Assembly: GCF_001650025.1 (NCBI RefSeq)
Contig: NZ_LVVY01000024.1
Location: forward strand, 1-64,000
Origin: Devosia elaeis
GTDB taxonomy: Bacteria; Pseudomonadota; Alphaproteobacteria; Rhizobiales; Devosiaceae
Length of the DNA stretch: 64,000 bases
Reading direction: 5' to 3'
In this document: in pieces, positions 30,267-37,368 of the stretch
Numbering within the stretch: the first letter of the stretch is position 1
Layout: each line of letters opens with the position of its first letter
Program-made: the position numbers and the translations under genes
Notes under the pieces: model-generated
Told to the model about the DNA's origin: nothing
The model's database searches: none
The model's input: only the letters and a program-made list of their open reading frames with translations

Positions 30267-31307
30267 ATGAAGCCTATGCAATTCGTCCTGGCGTCGGGCA
30301 CGGCCCTGATGACGCTGGGCGCGACCCTGTCCTTCGCGCAGGACTGGCAGCCGGACCGGCCGATCAACCTGATCGTGCCCTGGGGCGCCGGCGGCTCGAC
30401 CGACCAGGTCACCCGCGTCACCGCGCCCATCCTGGCCGAGGCGCTGGGCGTGGAAGTGGTGGTGGTCAACCAGCCGGGGGCCTCGGGCGCTATCGGTACC
30501 CAGGAGGTGCTGAACGCCCCCAAGGACGGCTATACCTGGACGGCCAATGCCATCGCCAACAATGCGACCTATTCTGTCACGGGCCTCTTGCCCGATACCG
30601 ATATCGACGATTGGCACATCTATCTGTCGGTCGCCAACGTGCCGGTGGTCTCGGTCCCGGCCGACAGCCAGTTCACCGATTTCGGCCAATTGCTGGAGGC
30701 CTTCCAGTCCGATATGGGCCGCGGCATTTCCGTGGCCACGGCCGGCATCACCTCTTCGGGCGGCACCGCCATCGCGGCCCTGTCCGGGGCGGCCGACAAT
30801 TTCGAATATAACATGATCACCTATGACGGCGGCGGGCCGGCCGCCATCGCCACGGCATCGGGCGAAGCCATGGTCACCACCCAATTGGCGGTGGAACAGA
30901 CCGAGCTGATCCGCGGCGGCCGCCTCAAGGCCCTGGCCGTGCTGTCCGACCAGCCGCTGGTGCTCGAAGGCGTCGATCCGATTCCCCCGATCACCAATTG
31001 GCTGCCGGACATGGAACTGGCCCCCGATTATTTCGGCATCTTCCTGCCGGTCGGCGTGCCGGAGGAAGTCGTGGCCACGCTCGACCGCATCTGGGGCGAG
31101 GAGGTCGCCAATTCGGAGGCCATCAAGACCTATGCCGAAACCTTCGGCGCCGTCTTCGCGCCCTCCTATGGCGCCGAGGCCCGGGCCCTGGCCATGCCGG
31201 TGGTGATCCTGGAAGCCTGCGACGCGGTGGAACGCGGCGAGGCGGTCAACGATCCCTCCACGATCGGCATCGACTGCGAGACCCGCACCGAAGTCGGCGT
31301 GCAGTAA
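30267..31307 (+). CDS. tctC: Tripartite tricarboxylate transporter substrate-binding protein
   Basis: Periplasmic Bug/TctC-family binding protein. 346 residues: signal peptide MKPMQFVLASGTALMTLGAT ending near SFAQ, then the first-domain motif PINLIVPWGAGGSTDQVTR and QPGASGAIGTQEVLNAPKDGYT, which form the carboxylate-binding loops. A strong GGGAGG site precedes the ATG. First gene of tctC-tctB-tctA-tetR. Ligands of the family include citrate and other di/tricarboxylates and aromatic acids; the ligand here is unknown. Confidence 0.93.
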   Translation: MKPMQFVLASGTALMTLGATLSFAQDWQPDRPINLIVPWGAGGSTDQVTRVTAPILAEALGVEVVVVNQPGASGAIGTQEVLNAPKDGYTWTANAIANNATYSVTGLLPDTDIDDWHIYLSVANVPVVSVPADSQFTDFGQLLEAFQSDMGRGISVATAGITSSGGTAIAALSGAADNFEYNMITYDGGGPAAIATASGEAMVTTQLAVEQTELIRGGRLKALAVLSDQPLVLEGVDPIPPITNWLPDMELAPDYFGIFLPVGVPEEVVATLDRIWGEEVANSEAIKTYAETFGAVFAPSYGAEARALAMPVVILEACDAVERGEAVNDPSTIGIDCETRTEVGVQ

Positions 31308-31339
31308 GATCGAGGGGGCAGGAGCCGGGCTTTCGGTTT

Positions 31340-31495
31340 CTGCCCACCCTCCCCCTTGCGGGGAGGGTAGCGCCGCTGGGCCCGAAGGGCCCTGGCAAAG
31401 CTGGGGAGGGGGGCGGTCCGTTGACCATTGATGGACCCCCACCCTCATTCCCTCCCCTCAGGGGGGAGGGAGGCGAAGGAGCCTTTGGCTCCTCA
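31340..31495. repeat. Repeat element between tctC and tctB
   Basis: Within the operon, hairpins CCCTCCCCCTTGCGGGGAGGG and GGGCCC-GAAG-GGCCC are followed by the module TGATGGACCCCCACCCTCAT...GGGAGGGAGGCGAAGGAGC that also occurs in the 7768, 7985 and 45461 units. It separates the binding-protein gene from the membrane genes. Confidence 0.75.
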
Positions 31496-31510
31496 TTCCA
31501 AGAGACATTC

Positions 31511-32041
31511 ATGACGACCGAACCCACCATTCCCGCCGAAGACCCCGCCCGCATTCGCGCCGATCTCATCACCGGCATCGTCCTGGTGGGCCTGGGGCTC
31601 GTGGTCACCTATCTCTCCTGGACCATGGACCGGCTGGAAGTGCGCCGCATCCATCCCTCGACCATTCCGGGCCTGGTGCCCATCATCCTGGGCGTGGCGC
31701 TGACCCTGTGCGGTGGTTTGCTGGCCTTCCGCTCGGCCAGGCTCGACACCAGGCATGCCGGGGCGGCGCTGGTCCGCGTCCTCGTCTCCTGGCAATCGGT
31801 ACGGGTGCTGGCCGTCCTGGGCATGGCGCTGGTCTATACGCTGGGCCTGGTCGGCCGCATGCCGTTCTGGCTGGCCTCGGCCCTGTTCATCTTCACCTTC
31901 ATCACCCTGTTCGAAACCGTGCTGGCGGACCGGCCCAAATCGCTGCCCTGGACGCTGTTCTGGGCCCTGGTCGTGGCCTTGGGCGCCGGGCTAGGCATCC
32001 ATTACGTCTTCGGACAAATCTTCCTCGTGCGACTGCCCTAG
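31511..32041 (+). CDS. tctB: Tripartite tricarboxylate transporter small membrane subunit
   Basis: A 176-residue protein with four membrane helices (DLITGIVLVGLGLVVTYLSW, IPGLVPIILGVALTLCGGLLAF, VLAVLGMALVYTLGLVG, and a last pair near the C-terminus), the TctB layout. Poorly conserved in sequence; position between tctC and tctA makes the call firm. Twelve bases ahead of tctA. Confidence 0.92.
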   Translation: MTTEPTIPAEDPARIRADLITGIVLVGLGLVVTYLSWTMDRLEVRRIHPSTIPGLVPIILGVALTLCGGLLAFRSARLDTRHAGAALVRVLVSWQSVRVLAVLGMALVYTLGLVGRMPFWLASALFIFTFITLFETVLADRPKSLPWTLFWALVVALGAGLGIHYVFGQIFLVRLP

Positions 32042-32052
32042 GACCAGTACCC

Positions 32053-33579
32053 ATGTTTGACGGTCTCATTCTCCTCGGCCAGGGCATTGCCCATTTCCTG
32101 ACGCCGGCCGGCCTGTTCAATGTCGCTTGGGCGACGTTGCTGGGCCTGGCCATCGGCATCCTGCCCGGCCTCACCGCCACGATGGGCGTGGCCCTCCTGG
32201 TGACGCTCACCTACAAGATGGCGCCCGACCAGGCGATCCTGACGCTGATGTGCGTCTATCTCGGCGCCATCTATGGCGGCAGCCGCACGGCCATCCTGCT
32301 CAACATCCCGGGCACCCCGGCCAATGCCGCCGCCACGCTGGACGGCCATCCGCTGGCCATGCAGGGCAAGGCGGGCCTCGCCATGGGCCTGGCCACCACC
32401 TCATCCACGCTCGGCACCCTGGTCGGCATCTTCTTTCTCGCCATCATCGCGCCCATGCTGGCCGAGGCAGCGCTCAAGTTCGGCTCCTATGAATTCTTCT
32501 GGCTGGCTTTGTTCGGCGTGGTCATTTCCGGGCAGATGACCGGCTCGGATACCCCGCTCAAGGGCTATATCGCCGGCATTCTGGGCCTGCTGGTCGCCAT
32601 GGTGGGGATGGAGACGCTGCATGCCTATCAGCGCTTCACCTTCGGCATTCCGGCGCTGGGCGCCGGCGTCGACCTGATCCCGGCCATGGTGGGCGCGTTC
32701 GGGCTGGCCGAAATCCTCTCCACCATGAAACGGACCATGGTGGGCCATATCGCCCCGGTCAACGACCGGGTGATCCCGCGCCTCAAGGAAATCTTCCAAT
32801 ATTGGAAGACCATCATCCGCTCGGGCATTATCGGCACCTTTGTCGGCATCATTCCCGGCGTCGGCGAGGATGTGGGCGCCTGGTCCTCCTATGCGGCGGC
32901 CAAGAAGGCCTCCAAGCATCCCGAGGAATTCGGCAAGGGCAGCCAGGAAGGGCTGATCGCGGCGGAAACCGGCGACAATGCCGTGGTCTCGGCCTCGATG
33001 ATCCCCACGCTCACCCTGGCCCTGCCCGGCTCGGCCGCCGCCGCGGTGCTGATCGCGGCCATGATGATCCACGGCATCCGCCCCGGCCCGATGCTGATGA
33101 TCGAGAATGCGCCCTTCCTCTACCAGGTCGTGGCCATGCTGCTGCTGGCGACCCTGGCCAATCTGATCTTCGGGCTCTCGCTCACCAAGGTGTTCATCAA
33201 GGTGCTGTCGGTGCCGCGCGAAAGGCTGATGGCGGTCATCTACGTGCTCTGCGTGGTCGGCTCCTTCGCCATCACCCAGCGCATGTTCGATGTCTATGTC
33301 ATGCTGTTCTTCGGCATTGTCGGCTTCATCCTGCGCGAGATGAAATATCCCATGGCGCCGCTGGTGCTGGGCATCGTGCTGGGCGATCTGCTTGATCTCA
33401 ACCTGCGGCGGGGCCTGGCGCTGACCAATGGCGATCCCAGCCCCTTCTTTACCCGGCCGATCAGCGCTGTTATCTGCCTCATCATCATTCTGACCATCCT
33501 CATGTCCATCCCGGCGGTAAATCGACGTGTCCGAGCCCTCTTCCCCCGCAATCGCGGAGACGTCGCAGCCCAAGGCTGA
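32053..33579 (+). CDS. tctA: Tripartite tricarboxylate transporter large membrane subunit
   Basis: The 508-residue, about twelve-helix permease. The family signature is complete: GILPGLTATMGVALLVTLTYKM and YGGSRTAILLNIPGTPANAAATLDGHP. Transport is driven by an ion gradient, not ATP. The 3' end overlaps the tetR start by 53 bases in another frame, so the regulator is likely expressed with the transporter. Confidence 0.96.
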   Translation: MFDGLILLGQGIAHFLTPAGLFNVAWATLLGLAIGILPGLTATMGVALLVTLTYKMAPDQAILTLMCVYLGAIYGGSRTAILLNIPGTPANAAATLDGHPLAMQGKAGLAMGLATTSSTLGTLVGIFFLAIIAPMLAEAALKFGSYEFFWLALFGVVISGQMTGSDTPLKGYIAGILGLLVAMVGMETLHAYQRFTFGIPALGAGVDLIPAMVGAFGLAEILSTMKRTMVGHIAPVNDRVIPRLKEIFQYWKTIIRSGIIGTFVGIIPGVGEDVGAWSSYAAAKKASKHPEEFGKGSQEGLIAAETGDNAVVSASMIPTLTLALPGSAAAAVLIAAMMIHGIRPGPMLMIENAPFLYQVVAMLLLATLANLIFGLSLTKVFIKVLSVPRERLMAVIYVLCVVGSFAITQRMFDVYVMLFFGIVGFILREMKYPMAPLVLGIVLGDLLDLNLRRGLALTNGDPSPFFTRPISAVICLIIILTILMSIPAVNRRVRALFPRNRGDVAAQG

Positions 33580-34216
33580 GACGGCCAGGCGTCCGCGCAA
33601 TTCGGCCAAGACCAAGGCCTCGATTCTCGCGGCGGCGCGGGTGGAATTCGCCGATCGCGGCTTCGAGGGGGCGCGGGTGGATGCGATTGCCGAACGGGCG
33701 GAGGCCAATAAGCGCCTGCTCTACCATTATTTCGGCAACAAGGAGGAGCTGTACCGGGCGGTGCTGCTCGACGCCTATCAGGAGATCCGGCGCGGCGAGC
33801 GGGCCTTGTCGCTCGATCAATATGATCCGGTGCAGGCCATGGACCGGCTGGTGCGCTTCACCTTCCGGCACTTTCTGGCCAATCCCTGGTTTCCGCGCCT
33901 GCTCGGCACCGAAAATATCGAGAATGCGCGGTTCCTCAAAACCCTGCCCGACATCAAGGCGCTGCATTCGCCCCTGGTCGGGCAGATCGCCGCCATCCTC
34001 GAACGCGGAGCAGCGGCGGGGATTTTCCGGCGCGATGTCGATCCGGTGCAGCTCTATATCTCGGTGGCGGCGCTCGGCTTCTTCTATGTCTCGAACACGG
34101 CGACCCTCTCGGTGATCTTCGAGCGCGACCTGTCCAGCGTCGGCATGGTGCAGGAGCGCGAAGCCCATGCCGTGCAGATGGTGGTGGATTTCCTGAAGAC
34201 CAAGCCGGGAGCCTGA
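33527..34216 (+). CDS. TetR/AcrR-family transcriptional regulator
   Basis: A 229-residue regulator. Helix-turn-helix ILAAARVEFADRGFEGARVDAIAERAEANKRLLYHYFGNKEELYRAVL at about 33-80, after a polar N-terminal tail; the C-terminal effector domain resembles TetR_C of aromatic/aliphatic-acid regulators. The GTG start lies inside tctA; a later start would remove only the tail. It likely regulates the tct operon and, given the 16-bp operator at 29229, possibly the divergent sugar operon. The effector is unknown. Confidence 0.88.
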   Translation: MSEPSSPAIAETSQPKAETARRPRNSAKTKASILAAARVEFADRGFEGARVDAIAERAEANKRLLYHYFGNKEELYRAVLLDAYQEIRRGERALSLDQYDPVQAMDRLVRFTFRHFLANPWFPRLLGTENIENARFLKTLPDIKALHSPLVGQIAAILERGAAAGIFRRDVDPVQLYISVAALGFFYVSNTATLSVIFERDLSSVGMVQEREAHAVQMVVDFLKTKPGA

Positions 34217-34229
34217 GGGCGATCGGCCT

Positions 34230-34385
34230 CTTCCTTCTCCCCTCAGGGGAGAAGGTGGTCCGAAGGACCGGATGAGGGGTTGAGCATCGCGGCTTCGCCG
34301 ACAGGCTTTCACCCCTCACCCCAGCTCTGCCAGTCGCTGCGCGACGGCGCCGCTACCCTCTCCCCTGAAGGGGCGAGGGTACGCA
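34230..34385. repeat. Palindromic repeat between tetR and padR
   Basis: CTTCTCCCCTCAGGGGAGAAG (34231-34251) plus GGTCCGAAGGACC, and downstream CCCTCTCCCCTGAAGGGGCGAGGG, of the same family as 23765-23885. It separates convergent genes and may act as a two-way terminator. Confidence 0.7.
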
Positions 34386-34392
34386 GGCGGGA

Positions 34393-35103
34393 CTAAATAT
34401 CCACCTCGTCATCGCCCAGCCCGTCCACCTCTGCGGCGGCGCGGCGGAGGATGTCGGCGGCGCGGCGCTGCTGGTCCTCGCTGCCCTTGCGGGCTTTCTT
34501 GAGCGCCTGCTTGAGCGCCTTGCGGGCCGCTTCCAGCTCCGGCACGGCGTCGTGCATGGGCCGGTCGTGGTCCGGACGGCCGGGGCGCTCGCCCCAATGG
34601 GGCGGCACATTGCCCTCTTCGGGCCGGCCTTCGGCGAAGGGCCAGTCGGCGCGGACGAATTCGCGGAACCGGTTCATCTGCTCGCCGGTGCGGGCCAGGA
34701 AATCCAGGGTGGAGGCCACCGCGTCGCGGTTTTCCTCCAGATGCGCCTTGCCCTCGTCGGTGATGGTATAGAGCTTCTTGTTGCCATCGGCCGAGGAAGT
34801 GACATAGCCGGCTTCCTCGAGGAAGGTCAGCGCCGGATAGACGATGCCGGGGCTGGGCGAATAGACGCCGTTGGAGCGTTCCTCCACTGCCTTGATCAGG
34901 TCATAGCCGTGGCGCGGCTGCTGCTCGATGAAATAGAGCGCCACCAGCCGCAGGTCGCCCGAGGCCAGCATGCGGCCGACGCGGACATTGCCGCCCCAAT
35001 TGCCGAATTCGTCATCGGCCATGCGCTGCATGCGGCCCCAGCCGCGCCGCGCCATCTGTTCCAGCTTGCGCCAATTGGGCTCGCCGTCTTTCCAATAGGT
35101 CAT
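34393..35103 (-). CDS. PadR-family transcriptional regulator
   Basis: A 236-residue regulator: an N-terminal tail rich in Trp/Arg/Met, the PadR winged helix (GDLRLVALYFIEQQPRHGYDLIKAVEERSNGVYSPSPGIVYPALTFLEEAGYV, about 48-100), then a long charged, partly coiled C-terminal segment (PELEAARKALKQALKKARKGSEDQQRRAADILRRAA). This larger PadR type is common in Alphaproteobacteria. Two GATATATC palindromes in its own upstream region suggest autoregulation. Target genes other than itself are not evident. Confidence 0.9.
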   Translation of the reverse strand: MTYWKDGEPNWRKLEQMARRGWGRMQRMADDEFGNWGGNVRVGRMLASGDLRLVALYFIEQQPRHGYDLIKAVEERSNGVYSPSPGIVYPALTFLEEAGYVTSSADGNKKLYTITDEGKAHLEENRDAVASTLDFLARTGEQMNRFREFVRADWPFAEGRPEEGNVPPHWGERPGRPDHDRPMHDAVPELEAARKALKQALKKARKGSEDQQRRAADILRRAAAEVDGLGDDEVDI

Positions 35104-35114
35104 GATCTATCTCC

Positions 35115-35183
35115 AGATATATCGCAAAAGCCCTTCGCCCCAGGAGATCGGCGCGCCCGAGACCAGTTTCAAGATATATCTTG
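35115..35183 (-). promoter_or_regulatory. Two GATATATC operators upstream of padR
   Basis: GATATATC at 35116-35123, about 12 bases before the ATG, and a perfect 14-base palindrome CAAGATATATCTTG at 35170-35183. They share the same 8-base core and are 57 bases apart. Probable PadR autoregulatory sites. Confidence 0.6.
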
Positions 35184-35220
35184 GAAGAATCTTTGTGCCG
35201 GGCCGGTAAGTGGCGCCCAA

Positions 35221-35254
35221 AACAAAACACCCCCGGACGATCGTCCGAGGGTGC
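35221..35254 (-). terminator. Terminator of NDUFA9-like gene
   Basis: Minus strand: CACCCTCGGAC-GATC-GTCCGGGGGTG stem followed by TTTTGTTTT. It ends the oxidoreductase transcript before padR. Confidence 0.9.
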
Positions 35255-35276
35255 CCCGTTCAAACTGGCTATTCGC

Positions 35277-36275
35277 TCAGGCCGAAAGCGATCCATGCGC
35301 AGCCGGCTTGCTGTCGCGGTCGAATTCGCCGTGGCGGCGGAAGCGCCACATATAGGTGGGCAGGACCGCGTCCATGGAGACCGGCTCAATGCCGAAGGCG
35401 GCAAAGGTGCGTTTGTCCTTGCGGGCCTGCTCGGAGACCACATTGTCGACGCCCAAGAGGTTCACCTGGTCGGCGGTGATCAGCGGCTTGAACGGCAGGA
35501 TGCCGATAAGTGCGGCGCCGAATTTGGCGAGACCGGCAGGGAAGGGCACGAGCGGGCGGTTGCGGCCGGCCTCGCGCAGGATGCGCTGCATCAGCGCCTT
35601 GTGGCTTTCCACGTCCGGCCCGCCCAGCTCGTAGACGCGGCCGGTCTTGACCTGGCCTTCGGCGGCCAGCGCCAGGGCCTCGGCGACATCGCCGACAAAG
35701 ACCGGCTGGAACAGCGTTTTGCCGGCAATCAGCGGCATGATCGGGAAGAGCCGCGCCAGCGTGCCCATGAGATTGAAGAAGCCGTCATCCTGGCCGAACA
35801 TGATGGAGGGCCGCAGGATCACCGCCTCGGGGAAAGCCGCCAGCACCGCGGCCTCGCCACGCAGCTTGGTATCGGCATAGGCGCTGATTCCGGCCGCCGC
35901 ATCGACGCCCAGGGCCGACAGGTGCACCAGGGCAGCGGCGCCGGCATCCCTGGCCGCGCGGGCGACGCGGGCGGCGCCGTCCACATGCACGGCCTCGAAG
36001 GTCTGCTTGCCCTTTTCATGGCCGACGCCGACCAGGTTGATGACGATATCGGCGCCCGCCACGGCGCGGCGCACCGAGGCCTCGTCGCGCAGATTGGCCT
36101 GGATGGGCATGACCTGGCCCACCGTGCCGAAGATGCGGGTCTTGCCCGCCAGATCGGGCCGGCGCACGGCGACGCGGACGCGATAACCCTTGCGCGCCAG
36201 GATCTGCACCAGATGGGTGCCGACAAATCCCGACCCACCGAAAATGGTGACGAGCTTTTGGGCGTAGCGATCCAT
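35277..36275 (-). CDS. Complex I NDUFA9-like NAD(P)-binding protein
   Basis: A 332-residue atypical short-chain dehydrogenase: Rossmann motif VTIFGGSGFVGTHLVQILARKGYRV, INLVGVGHEKGKQTFEAVHVDGA, and the partially kept YxxxK region AYADTKLRGEAAVLAAFPEAVILRPSIMFGQDDGFFN. It matches the NDUFA9-related family that in Alphaproteobacteria accompanies complex I or ubiquinone-linked metabolism. It is monocistronic with its own terminator. A role in respiration is inferred from the family. Confidence 0.87.
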   Translation of the reverse strand: MDRYAQKLVTIFGGSGFVGTHLVQILARKGYRVRVAVRRPDLAGKTRIFGTVGQVMPIQANLRDEASVRRAVAGADIVINLVGVGHEKGKQTFEAVHVDGAARVARAARDAGAAALVHLSALGVDAAAGISAYADTKLRGEAAVLAAFPEAVILRPSIMFGQDDGFFNLMGTLARLFPIMPLIAGKTLFQPVFVGDVAEALALAAEGQVKTGRVYELGGPDVESHKALMQRILREAGRNRPLVPFPAGLAKFGAALIGILPFKPLITADQVNLLGVDNVVSEQARKDKRTFAAFGIEPVSMDAVLPTYMWRFRRHGEFDRDSKPAAHGSLSA

Positions 36276-36425
36276 CTTGGGGGCTCCAGCAGAGGCAAAA
36301 AGTCTATGCCGCTTCTAGCGCAAGCGGCTCGCCCCTGTCGAGCCTTGCCGGAGCGGCATTTTATGCGCCCGGCTTGACTCCTTCCGGATTTTTGTTCTTT
36401 CTTTGTTCCAATAAGGAGACTCGAA

Positions 36426-36788
36426 ATGCCCCAGATGCAGACTTATCACGGCAAATGCCATTGCGGCGCCGTCCGCTTCAGCGTGGAGACCGATTTCGCC
36501 AGCCTGGGCGATTGCAATTGCTCGCGCTGCCGGCGGCTGGGCTGGATCATGCAATCGGTGCCGGCGGACCGGTTCGCGCTGCAGACGGGCGAGGAGAACC
36601 TGAGCCTTTATCATTTCAACAGCGAAAAGATCGATCACCTGTTCTGCAAGAGCTGCGGCATCCAGTCCTTCGCGCGCGGCACGGACGGGCAGGGCAACGA
36701 GCTGGTCATGGTCAATGTGAACTGCCTGGACGACGCCCCGCCGGTCGATCGCAGCACCATCAAGCACTGGGATGGTGCAAACTTCTGA
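36426..36788 (+). CDS. GFA-domain zinc protein
   Basis: A 120-residue protein of the GFA (glutathione-dependent formaldehyde-activating enzyme/centromere protein V) family. The zinc ligands are visible: GKCHCGAV near residue 10, CNCSRCRR near residue 33 and FCKSCGIQSFARG near residue 75. Small Zn-fold proteins of this family rarely have proven enzyme activity. Ribosome site AAGGAG precedes the ATG. Confidence 0.9.
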   Translation: MPQMQTYHGKCHCGAVRFSVETDFASLGDCNCSRCRRLGWIMQSVPADRFALQTGEENLSLYHFNSEKIDHLFCKSCGIQSFARGTDGQGNELVMVNVNCLDDAPPVDRSTIKHWDGANF

Positions 36789-36845
36789 ACAGGCGCTGCA
36801 AAGCGATTGACATTAGCGCGAGGGCACCCTAGTTACTCGCCCGTC

Positions 36846-36930
36846 GCCCAGATGGCGGAATTGGTAGACGCGCACGGTTCAGGTCCGTGTGCCGCAAGGC
36901 GTGAAGGTTCGAGTCCTTTTCTGGGCACCA
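36846..36930 (+). tRNA. tRNA-Leu(CAG)
   Basis: An 85-base gene with CCA encoded. The acceptor stem is GCCCAGA / TCTGGGC, the D-arm is GGCGGAATTGGTAGACGC, the anticodon loop TTCAGGT in stem ACGG/CCGT gives CAG, a long variable arm GTGCCGCAAGGCGT follows, and the T-arm is GAAGGTTCGAGTCCTTTT. The long variable arm is right for leucine. Confidence 0.96.
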
Positions 36931-36934
36931 ATTT

Positions 36935-36972
36935 CAAAACCCCGCAACCGCAAGGCTGCGGGGTTTTTTGTT
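36935..36972 (+). terminator. Terminator after tRNA-Leu (probably two-way)
   Basis: CAAAACCCCGCA / TGCGGGGTTTTTTG stem with loop ACCGCAAGGC and six T. On the minus strand the A-rich side gives TTTTG after the convergent VOC gene. Confidence 0.9.
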
Positions 36973-36982
36973 TCGTGCCAGC

Positions 36983-37357
36983 CTATTCCGCGCAGACGCA
37001 GAAATTATTGCCCTCGGGATCGTTGAGCACGATATAGCCCACCCCGCGCCGCACCAGGCTGGCGCCGAGGCCGATGAGTCGGGCGGCCTCCGCCTCGATG
37101 TCGCCGGCGGCAATATCGAGATGGACGCGATTGCGCGCCGGACGGTCGCCGCGCCGCAGATGAATGCAGAGCCTGGTGCCGGGGCCGGCGATCATGACGC
37201 TGGGATCGGTCTCCGGCGTCAGGCCGAGCGCGGCCAGGCGGGCGATTTCGGCCGCGTCATAGGGCATGATGTCATAGCCCTCCAGCGCCGCCGCCCAGAA
37301 GCGCGCCAGGCCGGCGGGATGATCGGCATCAATGACGATATCCTTCAGCCGGCCCAT
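36983..37357 (-). CDS. VOC/glyoxalase-superfamily protein
   Basis: A 124-residue protein with two beta-alpha-beta-beta-beta modules of the vicinal oxygen chelate fold: KDIVIDADHPAGLARFWAAAL at the start and RVHLDIAAGDIEAEAARLIGLGA...GYIVLNDPEGNNFCV at the end. Substrate unknown; such small single-domain members are often annotated as dioxygenase- or glyoxalase-like. It is 11 bases upstream-adjacent to the end of lnt on the same strand, downstream in the direction of transcription. Confidence 0.86.
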   Translation of the reverse strand: MGRLKDIVIDADHPAGLARFWAAALEGYDIMPYDAAEIARLAALGLTPETDPSVMIAGPGTRLCIHLRRGDRPARNRVHLDIAAGDIEAEAARLIGLGASLVRRGVGYIVLNDPEGNNFCVCAE

Positions 37358-37368
37358 ATCCCCGCCCC

